In this document: piece after piece, positions 24,947 to 32,816 of the stretch | Layout: every line of letters begins with the position of its first letter | Numbering within the stretch: the stretch's first letter is position 1 | From: Paenibacillus mesophilus | GTDB lineage: Bacteria; Bacillota; Bacilli; Paenibacillales; NBRC-103111 | Direction of reading: 5' to 3' | DNA: 64,000 nt | NCBI RefSeq assembly: GCF_005938385.1 | Contig: NZ_VCRA01000004.1 | Location: 62,001 to 126,000, forward strand | Program-made: the position numbers and the translations under genes | The notes under the pieces: model-generated | What the model was told of the DNA's origin: nothing | Databases searched by the model: none | Seen by the model: the letters and a program-made list of their open reading frames with translations, nothing else

Positions 24947-25783
24947 TTAGCAGATATTTTTGTAGTACTGCTCTTCAAATCGATCCGGTGATAAGTACCC
25001 CAAAGCACTGTGAATTCGTTTGCGATTGTAGAAGAGCTCGATGTATTCAAATACTTCTTGTTGAGCCTGAGCCTTTGTATGAAATTTCGTACAGTAAATA
25101 AACTCTTTCTTGAGTACGCTGTGAAACGATTCGATGACGGCGTTGTCGTAGCAGTTGCCTTTGCGACTCATACTGGCCTCCATCCGGTACTTCTGCAGCC
25201 TGGCTCGATAGGGTTCCGAAGCATACTGCGAACCCCGATCCGAGTGGTGGATGAGCCCCTTAGGAGGCTTCTGAGCCTTATACGCTTGATCCAGTGCAGC
25301 GAGTACGAGATCGGTTGTCATCCGCTCTGCAAGCTTCCATCCGACGATCTTACGCGTAAACAAGTCGAGAACGCTAGCCAGGTACAGTCGTCCTTCACGG
25401 CACGGTACGTAGGTGATATCAGTGACCCAAATCTGATTTGGAGCGGTTGCGGTAAAGACCTGATTCAGCACATTGGGCGCCACCGGGTAGGCGTGATTCG
25501 AATCGGTCGTGGACACACGGAACTTTTTGAATACACACGAACGTAAACCGTTTTCCCTCATCAGTTTACCAACTAAGCGTTCGGATACCGTCCACCCTTC
25601 TCGCCGGAGGAGCCTCGTAATTTTGGGGCTTCCGTACCGTTTATGAGAGTCCATGAAGAACCAAGCGATGCGCGCTAACAGTAAGGCTCTACGATTCTTA
25701 TAGCTGTTCTCGCTCGCTTTCTCTTTGAGCCATTTGTAATACCCGCTCCGGGACACAGCCAAGACTTCGCACATCTTCTCCAC
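24947..25783 (-). CDS. IS3-family transposase OrfB (integrase catalytic part)
   Basis: 278 residues. The DDE triad is visible: Asp in WVTDITYV, Asp in HHSDRGSQY and Glu in NAVIESFHSVLKKE. The N-terminal part has the HTH_21 region. In vivo it is probably made as a fusion with OrfA by -1 frameshifting, since the frame is open upstream (RFQFIEAHRSEFRVEKMCEVL) and overlaps the end of orfA. Confidence 0.93.
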   Translation of the reverse strand: MEKMCEVLAVSRSGYYKWLKEKASENSYKNRRALLLARIAWFFMDSHKRYGSPKITRLLRREGWTVSERLVGKLMRENGLRSCVFKKFRVSTTDSNHAYPVAPNVLNQVFTATAPNQIWVTDITYVPCREGRLYLASVLDLFTRKIVGWKLAERMTTDLVLAALDQAYKAQKPPKGLIHHSDRGSQYASEPYRARLQKYRMEASMSRKGNCYDNAVIESFHSVLKKEFIYCTKFHTKAQAQQEVFEYIELFYNRKRIHSALGYLSPDRFEEQYYKNIC

Positions 25784-25821
25784 TCGAAACTCGGAACGAT
25801 GAGCTTCGATGAATTGGAATC

Positions 25822-26139
25822 TTACTTCCTTGGTTTGCTGAAGATGTGCACCGCCTTTTTTACGATGGCCAGCTGCTCCTCCACATCTGCCAGTTGTTGA
25901 TCTTTGGCCTGGAGTTGCTGCTCTTTTTCCTGTAAGAGTCGTTCCAGCTCGCGGATCTTCTCAGCACTAGCAATAGGTTCACTCTCGAATTTACGATACT
26001 TGGCTTTCCATTGATGGAGGGTTTTCACCGGTATGTTGAGCTCCTGTGCAATTTCCGGCATCGTCTTCGTCTGTTCTTGAATATATTTCACCGTTTGCTG
26101 TTTAAATGCTTCGTTAAACCGTTGTCGTTGTTCACCCAT
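25822..26139 (-). CDS. IS3-family transposase OrfA (helix-turn-helix part)
   Basis: 105 residues. An N-terminal helix-turn-helix (FNEAFKQQTVKYIQEQ, IAQELNIPVKTLHQWKAKYR) is followed by a leucine-zipper-like coiled coil (ELERLLQEKEQQLQAKDQQL). It binds the IS ends and supplies the N-terminus of the OrfAB fusion transposase. Confidence 0.92.
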   Translation of the reverse strand: MGEQRQRFNEAFKQQTVKYIQEQTKTMPEIAQELNIPVKTLHQWKAKYRKFESEPIASAEKIRELERLLQEKEQQLQAKDQQLADVEEQLAIVKKAVHIFSKPRK

Positions 26140-26345
26140 GTGAACACCTCCTCGTTAAGTTTATTATTGTGTTTCTCTTAACGGGTGTCTACTTTTTATT
26201 CTAACAGCAAAATCATAGTAGTTCTTGTCGGTACGGGGGCATTTGTAACACCTGCTGCCCCGACGAAGTCAACTTCAGCTCTGGATGAACTACTCGTCTT
26301 AGTTTCGTGAAAGAATCATTCGGTACTTGGTAACCTCGCAAAAAA

Positions 26346-26371
26346 ACCTTGATAGACAAACCAATCAAGGT
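26346..26371 (-). terminator. Terminator of the array gene at 26386
   Basis: On the minus strand ACCTTGAT pairs with ATCAAGGT and is followed by TTTTTT. It shares its core with the terminators at 22769 and 33596. Confidence 0.8.
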
Positions 26372-26385
26372 ATTAAAAGTGTTAT

Positions 26386-26739
26386 TTATTCTAAGTCTTT
26401 TTTTGCTAAATCAAGAGCAACAGTCAATTTAATTTGACTCATTTTGCTTAGCCCGATGACGTAATCTCGAAGAGATATAACAACAACATTTGGTTTTATA
26501 TCGTGGTTATACCGATTCATCTCAATTCTAGCAATAGTATCAGTATTAATAAGTATTGTATAAAGGTCTTCCTCCTGCTCTGGTGTGTGCCCAATAAAAT
26601 ATGCTGTCCTCATATCAGGGAAAGAATTTCGCAACACGCTTAAAAGCCTTTCGTTCGATTTTTCTTGAAATAAAGATTTATGCGAGTTGATTAGTCGAAC
26701 TCTAAAGTCCTGTTCCGTTTTACTTCTGATAAGTTTCAT
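26386..26739 (-). CDS. Small protein of the immunity array, family unknown
   Basis: 117 residues, soluble. Features seen are SNERLLSVLRNSFPDMRTAYFIGHTPEQEEDLYTILINTDTIARIEM and a C-terminal helix LSKMSQIKLTVALDLAKKDLE. GAGGTGG precedes the ATG. It follows a 33-codon small frame with good ribosome binding site and then a 175-residue protein, so it is the last gene of a three-gene unit ended by the terminator at 26346. Confidence 0.55.
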   Translation of the reverse strand: MKLIRSKTEQDFRVRLINSHKSLFQEKSNERLLSVLRNSFPDMRTAYFIGHTPEQEEDLYTILINTDTIARIEMNRYNHDIKPNVVVISLRDYVIGLSKMSQIKLTVALDLAKKDLE

Positions 26740-26748
26740 TTGACCACC

Positions 26749-26850
26749 TCAGTCATAATGGAAGTATGCTTCATCTCGATTCATTTCTTTCACCTCACTT
26801 ATTAATTGCCACTGAGAGAGTTCGAGTCGAGTTACTTTGTATCCAGACAT
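26749..26850 (-). CDS. Small 33-residue protein
   Basis: A 33-codon frame starts at ATG 26850 with AAGGAG 6 bases upstream and ends 9 bp before the next ATG. It encodes a polar peptide (MSGYKVTRLELSQWQLISEV, then NRDEAYFHYD). It lies between two genes of the same operon. No family is recognised; it may be the remnant of an immunity gene. Confidence 0.4.
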   Translation of the reverse strand: MSGYKVTRLELSQWQLISEVKEMNRDEAYFHYD

Positions 26851-26871
26851 TGCTGTACTCCTTAGGATGCA

Positions 26872-27399
26872 TCAAATATCATCAAATTTATCCAGATAGT
26901 ACCCACTATATCCGTTGTACTGGTTCACTTGAATTCTCTTTATATCAGATATAAGGAGCGCGCTCTCTCCGAAAGTATTATAAAGAAACTCCTTTACATC
27001 TGACATTGTATTTCCATCAAGTACAAAGACATCACAATCATATATCTGAGGGACATATATAGGGTTATTTAATAATGGTGAGAAGCTTAAACATACCCTT
27101 CGTAACCAAAGTTGAATTTCTTGATTTTCAGTAAAATCATCCCATCTACTTACGTGATATAATTCACATAAATATTTTCCAAATATAATTTTCAAGTTAG
27201 AAGGTCCTGTCAGAGTTATAAAACCGTGGATCTCATAGTGTAGGATGGTGTCAGCGTCATGTAGCCACTGCCATTCGCCATTATTTGTTAAACCTCTTAG
27301 ATCTTCGAAGCTTCTATCACTATTAAGCATGTTGGGTAACCCCATCAAACCAATAATATTTAAGCTATGTTCAAGTATAGCACTAAAATTTACTCCCAT
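26872..27399 (-). CDS. Immunity-array protein, family unknown
   Basis: 175 residues, soluble. Features are ILHYEIHGFITLTGPSNLKIIFGKYLCELYHVSRWDDF, VCLSFSPLLNNPIYVPQIYDCDVFVLDG and a C-terminal SGYYLDKFDDI. The AGGTGATT ribosome binding site precedes the ATG. It is probably an orphan immunity protein, since the bases upstream contain a short startless frame (GLHFGEDGWNI) reminiscent of a toxin end. Confidence 0.5.
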   Translation of the reverse strand: MGVNFSAILEHSLNIIGLMGLPNMLNSDRSFEDLRGLTNNGEWQWLHDADTILHYEIHGFITLTGPSNLKIIFGKYLCELYHVSRWDDFTENQEIQLWLRRVCLSFSPLLNNPIYVPQIYDCDVFVLDGNTMSDVKEFLYNTFGESALLISDIKRIQVNQYNGYSGYYLDKFDDI

Positions 27400-27426
27400 T
27401 ATTAATCACCTCGCATTTGAACTAAT

Positions 27427-27454
27427 AGTGGCCGATTAATTATAAATGGCCACT
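27427..27454. other. Inverted repeat upstream of the 26872-27399 gene
   Basis: AGTGGCC and GGCCACT form a 7-bp perfect inverted repeat around 14 AT-rich bases, with no U-tract. It could be an operator or a remnant terminator. Confidence 0.35.
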
Positions 27455-27568
27455 ACGTCTGGATACAGTTGGTTAGTATATTCCACCCGTCCTCGCCAAA
27501 ATGTAAACCTTGAAAGCCATTAAGCCTTTAAAGACTTTTGGGATTACAGTTCCGCAAGACTCAAAATC

Positions 27569-28024
27569 TTAGGATAGAGGTGTACCACCTTCCCCGTTTA
27601 ATGTGGTTAGGGATTCTTTTGCAGACCCTGCAACTTCTATCGCATACCAATTTACTGCAATTAGGAAATCGGATTTTTCATTAGATACAAAGTACTCCAT
27701 TCCATATGAGTTTTCCATTAAATTCCCAATCAATTTAGTATCTTTTACTGTAACAACTGTATTCCTATCACGACTTTCTTGATCAAAGAAAATGTAAGCC
27801 GGTTCACTTTTTAAGTATTTTGAGTATGAAAATTCGTTTCCCTCCAATGGAATAGTCAGAGTTCCTTCACCAATCGATAAGTGTCCAGTAATTTTAAAAG
27901 GTTTAAATAGTTCGATTACTCTTTTAATGTATTGTTTAGAATCATTCTCATCCAATATTACTATGTCTACACCTAAACTCCTGCCAGTTTGAGTTAATTC
28001 CTGAGTATTGGGTTTGGCATTCAT
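27569..28024 (-). CDS. Immunity-type protein of unknown family
   Basis: 151 residues from ATG 28024 (CAAGGAGATG 7-8 bases upstream); the longer frame to 28051 is not needed. Features are SLGVDIVILDENDSKQYIKRVIELFKPFKITGHLSIGEG and AYIFFDQESRDRNTVVTVKD. The start lies 4 bp after the stop codon of a toxin-tail remnant, and the ribosome binding site overlaps the toxin's last codons. It is therefore almost certainly the immunity gene of a lost toxin. Confidence 0.6.
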   Translation of the reverse strand: MNAKPNTQELTQTGRSLGVDIVILDENDSKQYIKRVIELFKPFKITGHLSIGEGTLTIPLEGNEFSYSKYLKSEPAYIFFDQESRDRNTVVTVKDTKLIGNLMENSYGMEYFVSNEKSDFLIAVNWYAIEVAGSAKESLTTLNGEGGTPLS

Positions 28025-28028
28025 ATAC

Positions 28029-28151
28029 TCATCTCCTTGTAACAGGAACATAGTCTACAATATATATCTCCCACGTTCTATTAATACATTTTCCAGATGT
28101 TTGATAACCTACGTACGGTTGATGATTTCCTTCCCCTAAAGCTCCATTTGG
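28029..28151 (-). pseudogene. Toxin C-terminal tail remnant (orphan RHS-type tip)
   Basis: A 40-codon open frame without a start reads PNGALGEGNHQPYVGYQ, then GKCINRTWEIYIVDYVPVTRR-stop, directly before the immunity gene. A neighbouring frame just upstream (DIPEWSNANQ) may be the preceding part after a frameshift. The composition and placement match the end of a contact-dependent toxin tip. Confidence 0.6.
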
Positions 28152-28272
28152 TTAGCATTACTCCATTCTGGTATGTCTATGTTACATTTATTCTACCAAG
28201 CTTATCCACCCATTAGTTCCGTAACGTAACAATGACAGTTGAATGATAGGTTCATTCTGCACCGTGTAACCC

Positions 28273-28622
28273 CTAAACCAAATATTCCCGAATTATTCTT
28301 TTAATTTTTTCAACGTCCTGCAATATTTTTTTAATATCCTCAGATTCTAACTCTTCCTTCATTGGGATTGATGAAACATCAACTATCATAAAATCCAATT
28401 CATTCTTATATCCTCTCTAAGATAACCTTTATCGAGACAAAGGAGAGCAATTGTCAGATAAACAACTAGCTTTTCAACTTTACTATTGACAGTCCCGCGA
28501 TGATATTCGACAAGCAATTTATCTGTTACTTGTGATAATGATAACCCCTCGTCTAAAAATTCTTCGAAATCTTCAACAATATACTGCTCAAGTTCCTTAT
28601 AACTGCTTAACATTAGCATCAT
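28273..28622 (-). pseudogene. Frameshifted Imm3-like immunity gene
   Basis: The first frame (28386-28622) reads SYKELEQYIVEDFEEFLDEGLSLSQVTDKLL, then YLTIALLCLDKGYLREDI, similar in layout to Imm3-type immunity proteins. After that point the coherent sequence continues in another frame (NELDFMIVDVSSIPMKEELE, then IKKILQDVEKIKRIIREYLV-stop at 28273). A single-base shift near 28400-28410 separates the halves; the joined product would be ~115 residues. The Imm3 assignment is tentative. Confidence 0.5.
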
Positions 28623-28649
28623 TCACCACTCTAACCGGACGGATAATGA

Positions 28650-28890
28650 AGTCCTAAGAAAAATTCTGACTGCAGCGGCCAGCGGGAGCAGAGCGAACCC
28701 GAGAACGGGTGCGGCCGCGATAAAGCAAATAGTCCTTTCCGAGAGGACGAGATAGGGGCGGCGGCCGGATATTTGCGCTTCACGATGGCTACCGTTATAT
28801 GGCTACCGCGAGCGCGGCCAGGCTTTGCCATCCGGCGAGACTCCAGCTTTCGCTCCCGAACAACCGATCAGAAGCGTTGCGGCTATTGTA
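28650..28890. other. GC-rich scar within the AT-rich array
   Basis: About 240 bp of clearly higher GC than both flanks. On the minus strand one startless frame reads IAATLLIGCSGAKAGVSPDG, resembling a lipoprotein signal and lipobox, and then stops; another reads a hydrophobic stretch. It looks like a decayed insertion of core-genome origin. No gene is supported. Confidence 0.4.
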
Positions 28891-28927
28891 AACAATATAT
28901 GTGTGTAAAGTTCACACAATGAAAGCG

Positions 28928-29407
28928 CTACTTATTTTCAACCCAAATTGCATACCTCGGGAGCCCCCTTCCACAGTATGGGCAATTGACTTTAGGAATT
29001 TTCCATGCTGCGTCTAATACTGCTTTCTCACTAGGCAATCCCCAGTAAAGGTCCGGTATGGTTGGATTTGCAGAATATCCATTCCAACCACACGATTCAC
29101 ACGTCAGATGTTCTAGTTGAAATCTTTGTAGCTTACCTTCCTTCAATTTGATTAAGTTGATAAAGCTCCACCTACGCCTAGTTGGATACTGTCTACAAAA
29201 TACCACTGACATTTCTGGGTATCTACATAATATCTCTAGGTTTCTAAGCAGAATTTTCTTTGTGCTTTCACTATTAGGCGGCAATAGATACTCCCCATCA
29301 ATAATGGGGTTATCTCCTATCAACTTTTTCCAATCCATCATATTCGGTAAATAAACCATTTGCCCATCTACATTCTCTTCATTAATTTCGAAGTTATTAA
29401 CGATCAT
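28928..29407 (-). CDS. Two-zinc-ribbon protein of the immunity array
   Basis: 159 residues. Two CxxC pairs (LTCESCGWNG and VNCPYCGRGLP) near the C-terminus suggest zinc binding; the N-terminal half has YLPNMMDWKKLIGDNPIIDGEYLLPPN. GGAGGTTTTAA precedes the ATG. Family unknown; the position suggests an orphan immunity protein. Confidence 0.55.
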   Translation of the reverse strand: MIVNNFEINEENVDGQMVYLPNMMDWKKLIGDNPIIDGEYLLPPNSESTKKILLRNLEILCRYPEMSVVFCRQYPTRRRWSFINLIKLKEGKLQRFQLEHLTCESCGWNGYSANPTIPDLYWGLPSEKAVLDAAWKIPKVNCPYCGRGLPRYAIWVENK

Positions 29408-29568
29408 TTAAAACCTCCTGCGCCAAATAGAATTAAGTATTCACTCTTCCCAGACTTTGTTTTTTAGCAATATCCCACAATCCCCCATTGTACGAAAATA
29501 ATGAACGTTTACTTTAATCCATAATAAGCGTGGCTATTTAGGTTGTTCCACAAGCTTTTTTTGCATAG

Positions 29569-30111
29569 CTATAGTTCCCATCCGACATCTACCGGTACAA
29601 ATTCAGGTACATCACTTGGAAAATCATCCGGGAATGCATCACACACTAATTGTCTTGTTATTATTTGATATAAAAAGTCCATCATATTAAGCGGGTAAGT
29701 ATAACTCTCAGGCGATCTTGATTCGTACACTACGATTTTCCATTCGTCCAGCTTTCCTTCGGTTAACCAGTACAATTCGTCGCCGTTATCAGTGTATGCC
29801 CAAGGAAGAAGCCCTCCGGCTGATGGGTAAACATTATGCTTATAAAACTGGGGGAAATTTGTCTTTGATTGAATATAAGCATCAGTTATCTCTTTTTGCC
29901 TGCTCAAGAAGTTTACGTTCTTATCCTTTACAAATGGAGTTAATATCCATAAGAAATTGTCAATCCCGCCAGTTCCGTAGGTTTGAATAAATCTCATATA
30001 GTCTGAGGGTAGTTTTGTTCCGATAATATTAAAAATCCCCTGCCATTGCTCTTCATTTCCAGTGTTATGCGGATTTTCAGGGGGAATGAGCGTTTTCAGC
30101 AATTTATCCAT
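29569..30111 (-). CDS. SMI1/KNR4 (SUKH) family immunity protein
   Basis: 180 residues from ATG 30111 (GAGG ~9 bases upstream; an in-frame start at 30126 is less well placed). The SUKH pattern includes WQGIFNIIGTKLPSDYMRFIQTYGTGGIDNFLWILTPF, then AGGLLPWAYTDNGDELYWLTEGKLDEWKIVVYESRS. It probably neutralises a nuclease-type toxin; no partner toxin is adjacent. Confidence 0.8.
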   Translation of the reverse strand: MDKLLKTLIPPENPHNTGNEEQWQGIFNIIGTKLPSDYMRFIQTYGTGGIDNFLWILTPFVKDKNVNFLSRQKEITDAYIQSKTNFPQFYKHNVYPSAGGLLPWAYTDNGDELYWLTEGKLDEWKIVVYESRSPESYTYPLNMMDFLYQIITRQLVCDAFPDDFPSDVPEFVPVDVGWEL

Positions 30112-30218
30112 AACAACATACCTCATCTTCTTATATTTGCTATCCCCTCATCCCCTACAAGATGCAAATTCTGCTTTAGATGGCTAGACTCACCTGTATA
30201 CCTGGAATCTTAACGATT

Positions 30219-30689
30219 TTACCGCTTTACAAGCGAAACGAAATCCAATACTGAAGTCCCGAACTTTTGGGAATTTCTGTTCTTAATCTCATTAACAAGC
30301 CGAAAAACAATGTCTTGAATACTACCATCGACGCTCGAAATTACTTCAGCATATATTCTTCGAGCTAGGTCATGGTTCAGTAATCGTCTATGCAGAGTTT
30401 TCGCCCATTCTTGCGCATGCGGTAACATATTGGGCAACGATTCAGCCAATCTTTTTAAAGGTATTTCTAAACCAAAAGTTTTATCATACGATTCAATTGC
30501 ATGTATCAAACCAAACATAACCCCATCATTTTCTGTTGCATCTTCAAATCCCAAACACAAATTTTTAATATGGTCAACCTCATTCATCTCCAAGATGCTC
30601 GAAATGGCTTGTTCGAATTGTTGTATTTCATGGTGTGTCCTAAGCAGCCGATTATCTATTAACTCCTGGGTTTTGTTGTTAATATTCAA
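30219..30689 (-). CDS. Imm30-like immunity protein
   Basis: 156 residues, all-helical. The segment VMFGLIHAIESYDKTFGLEIPLKRLAESLPNMLPHAQEWAKTLHRRLLNHD is characteristic of the Imm30 group. The start is a TTG with AAAGGAG ~7 bases upstream, overlapping the stop of the preceding 60-codon frame. That frame is likely the tail of the cognate toxin. Confidence 0.7.
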   Translation of the reverse strand: MNINNKTQELIDNRLLRTHHEIQQFEQAISSILEMNEVDHIKNLCLGFEDATENDGVMFGLIHAIESYDKTFGLEIPLKRLAESLPNMLPHAQEWAKTLHRRLLNHDLARRIYAEVISSVDGSIQDIVFRLVNEIKNRNSQKFGTSVLDFVSLVKR

Positions 30690-30861
30690 TCAATTTCGGA
30701 CTCCTTTCCATTACTAGTGTAATAAATTCGAATTCATTTGAATAACAGCCTTCAGGCTTCCTTATTTCTGGAGTGTACAATCCATCTTTCTGGTAAATGC
30801 TACGCACATCCCATAAGAGGCCGTTCAATGGGAATGGCCAACATTTTAAAAAACAGGTCAA
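30679..30861 (-). pseudogene. Probable toxin tail remnant before the Imm30-like gene
   Basis: A 60-codon frame reads PFPLNGLLWDVRSIYQKDGL, then SNEFEFITLVMERSPKLIEY-stop, with the stop overlapping the Imm30-like start. Its apparent beginning runs into a terminator hairpin, so it has no own promoter or ribosome binding site. It looks like the end of a toxin whose upstream part was deleted. Confidence 0.4.
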
Positions 30862-30950
30862 TCATGGTGGTATTGACCATAATCGACCTGTTCAAAGTAA
30901 CGGAACTGGTTATATAGGGTATAAAATTCACTTATTGAACTGCGTACAAA
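30848..30950. repeat. Array repeat with terminator hairpin, copy A
   Basis: The hairpin ACAGGTC/GACCTGT with an inner GGTCAAT/ATTGACC arm is followed by GTAACGGAA, GGTATAAA and GCGTAC blocks. The whole ~100 bp is a diverged copy of 33397-33495. Confidence 0.6.
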
Positions 30951-30989
30951 AATAGTGAAATCTTTGATACTGATTGGCCCACCTTACGC

Positions 30990-31469
30990 TTATAACGGAA
31001 TAATACCCTCCTTAATAGACTGAGCGCAAGAGTTTATAGACTTTTTCAGAAAAGTACTAAAGCTATCCCAAACTAAAACAGGTGGACCATCTCCTTCCAC
31101 ATACTGGTACACTGGAGGGTTGTTTCCTTCCGATACAATGAAATAATTGAACTCGTAGCCTTGGTGCATTGAATACACAAACGCATCAGATGGTAAATTA
31201 AAATCTTCTTCATTTTCATTAAGCAAATCATCAGCTGCTTTTCTTAATTCTAGTAGACCTTCTACATTTTGAAATAAGACATCTGTCCCTTGAAATAGTA
31301 ATCCGGCCTTGTGACCAACCGATAACAGAAATTCACGATACTGGTGTGGTAAATGAAAACCTATTGCTTGTTCACACTGCTCTACTTCCAACTCGGTAAA
31401 GCCCTCTATTTCATTAGGCTTTGCTATACCAGATTGTATTAATGAATTAACTATTTCTATTTTATCCAT
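30990..31469 (-). CDS. SMI1/KNR4 (SUKH) family immunity protein
   Basis: 159 residues from ATG 31469 (AGGTGATCTC directly upstream). The family pattern is LEVEQCEQAIGFHLPHQYREFLLSVGHKAGLLFQGTDVLF, then AFVYSMHQGYEFNYFIVSEGNNPPVYQYVEGDGPPVLVWDSF. The reading frame continues upstream without a stop into a deaminase-like toxin tail (SCSSVIQQVKKEFPNVKV), so a short toxin-immunity fusion is formally possible. Confidence 0.8.
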   Translation of the reverse strand: MDKIEIVNSLIQSGIAKPNEIEGFTELEVEQCEQAIGFHLPHQYREFLLSVGHKAGLLFQGTDVLFQNVEGLLELRKAADDLLNENEEDFNLPSDAFVYSMHQGYEFNYFIVSEGNNPPVYQYVEGDGPPVLVWDSFSTFLKKSINSCAQSIKEGIIPL

Positions 31470-31700
31470 TGAGATCACCTGCTTTTGCTTTGGTCCATGA
31501 CTTATTATTACCTTCACATTAGGAAACTCTTTCTTAACCTGTTGTATCACACTCGAACAAGACTTATCTTAAGATTCTTCGACTGAACGAGGACCTATTT
31601 TAAATGCTTTGCCTGTCTTCTCAAACAAGCTCGAACCTATCATACCATCTTCTGGCAAGTAACCTTCATAACCTTCCCCGCACGGTCGCAGCCACAGCGT
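31470..31700 (-). pseudogene. Degraded deaminase-type toxin tail
   Basis: In one frame: CGEGYEGYLPEDGMIGSSLF, GKAFKIGPRSVEES, an in-frame TAA, then DKSCSSVIQQVKKEFPNVKV and IISHGPKQKQ, running into the SMI1 gene. The CSSVIxQxxxxFPNxKV motif is the C-terminal zinc-cysteine helix and strand of nucleic-acid-deaminase toxins carried at RHS and WXG tips. The stop codon and lost N-terminal part make it non-functional. Confidence 0.6.
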
Positions 31701-31705
31701 CGTTT

Positions 31706-32007
31706 TTACATTTCGTTAGCTTTTTGCTTCGCTCCCTTGTCCTTGACAAGCATATTCTCTCTTATACGTTGAATCTCCGCAAGGCGCCGCTGGAGTATTG
31801 GGCTTTCATCAATCAGACCATCGCGGATCTTTTGACGAAAACGATATTCCAGCCAAGTGCAAACAATGAGATTGTGGGCGCGGGTATCCTTTGACATGCC
31901 CAGTGTGTAAAACAATGCTCGATGGTAGCTGTCGGTACAGCGAATTCCGCTAACATTTGGTAGTAGAAAGCTTCATGCTCGGAGTCGTGAAGAACGGGTG
32001 GCTTCAT
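31706..32007 (-). pseudogene. Frameshifted DUF6075-like gene remnant
   Basis: The first frame reads MKPPVLHDSEHEAFYYQMLA. The expected continuation SYHRALFYTLGMSKDTRAHN is in another frame (31706-31915). The YHRALFYTLGMTKDTR-type motif is that of DUF6075 (phage-related) proteins. After RAHN the sequence no longer resembles that family and ends in a Lys-rich helix. Confidence 0.5.
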
Positions 32008-32027
32008 GTTTTCGCTCTCCTCTCAAA

Positions 32028-32079
32028 ATAAAACGGTTAGTCGAAGGGCATCCTGATTGGAGCCTTCTACTAACTGTTT
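32028..32079 (-). terminator. Terminator downstream of the 32233-32559 gene
   Basis: On the minus strand ACAGTTAGTxxAAGG pairs with CCTTxxACTAACCGT and is followed by TTTATTTT. Confidence 0.6.
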
Positions 32080-32232
32080 CATTTTGGAGCCCAAATCGGA
32101 CACCTCTGTTGCAATCACCATAAAAATTATAACGATCTTCGGCTTGAATCCATGTGCGCCCCCGAGTCTGCGGATTGATAGGCATTCAGTAGCTGATCCA
32201 ATTCCCTTGATATTTACAGGCTCCCCCGCTAT

Positions 32233-32559
32233 TCAGCCCTGTTCTTGCGTTAGCTTGCGTCGCAGCTCCTTGTATAGCTCATCCACAAAAGGCTGATCTA
32301 CGCTCGCATGCTGTGCGGCCTCCATAATGTCCAGCAATTGCTGTACCGATAATTGTCCGAGCGCTCTGCGCTCACCCTTGTTCCACAGCGTTGTACTGGC
32401 TTCCAGAATGACCTCCGCTTCGATTCGCTGGAAATTCGAAATGTACCGCGCAATTTCATCCGCCAAGGTAAGCGTATCTTCATAAGTAAGCCCCAACCGC
32501 TCCCGTTTCAGATAAAGGACAGTCAGGACTGCCGTTTTCATAGAATGCGTTGCAACCAT
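32233..32559 (-). CDS. Small helical protein, family unknown
   Basis: 108 residues (or 102 from an internal ATG at 32541), all-helical: LYLKRERLGLTYEDTLTLADEIARYISNFQRIEAEVIL, then ALGQLSVQQLLDIMEAAQHASVDQPFVDELYKELRRKLTQ. It is divergent from an XRE regulator, suggesting a phage- or element-derived pair. The ribosome binding site AAAGGAG is unusually close to the first ATG, so the start is uncertain. Confidence 0.45.
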   Translation of the reverse strand: MVATHSMKTAVLTVLYLKRERLGLTYEDTLTLADEIARYISNFQRIEAEVILEASTTLWNKGERRALGQLSVQQLLDIMEAAQHASVDQPFVDELYKELRRKLTQEQG

Positions 32560-32744
32560 CTCCTTTGTCCTTTCCCTGACCTTTCCCGTGACCTTTCCCG
32601 GAAAGCCGTCGTGTTGGTAAGAGCCTTCTCATCCTACCGATGGGAGCAACCGGTGTCCGCAGCCCCTTGCAGGCGAGTACTTTGATCCCATTCACTTCTA
32701 CTTCAAAAGGAATTTCCTGTATAAAAAGGGCGCATACAAGAAAT

Positions 32745-32800
32745 ACTAGTGTATAACACACTAAAAGTAAAGAGTGGATTATCCACTGAACTATACTCAT
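32745..32800. promoter_or_regulatory. Operator/promoter region of the XRE regulator
   Basis: Contains the palindrome GTGGATTATCCAC and a TGTATAACA dyad, plus a TATACT -10-like box just before the regulator. These are typical operator sites for autoregulating XRE proteins. Confidence 0.45.
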
Positions 32801-32816
32801 CTTGAGGTGAGTGCTT

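Larger units (their letters stand above)
24908..26207 (-). mobile_element. IS3-family insertion sequence
   Basis: About 1.3 kb. It carries orfA and orfB in the usual overlapping arrangement. The ends carry related imperfect inverted repeats: left AAGTGGACAC...TAAGAGAAC, right (reverse strand) AAGTAGACAC...TAAGAGAAAC. The outer boundary is uncertain by ~10 bp on the left (24908 or 24916), and I could not fix a target-site duplication. It sits between a toxin-tail remnant and an unassigned stretch. Both orfs look intact. Confidence 0.85.

Noticed and set aside
26216..26338. Stretch beside the IS element with open frames on both strands
   Set aside because: No start with a ribosome binding site and no recognised similarity; I see no supportable gene.
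31973..32185. 70-codon minus-strand frame
   Set aside because: It runs through a strong terminator hairpin (32028-32079) and lacks a ribosome binding site.
32480..32800. Minus-strand frame with an N-terminal hydrophobic segment upstream of the 32233-32559 gene
   Set aside because: It overlaps the next gene in another frame for 80 bp and ends in a Gly/Lys-rich low-complexity stretch. It has no clear ribosome binding site and starts inside the operator region of the XRE gene.
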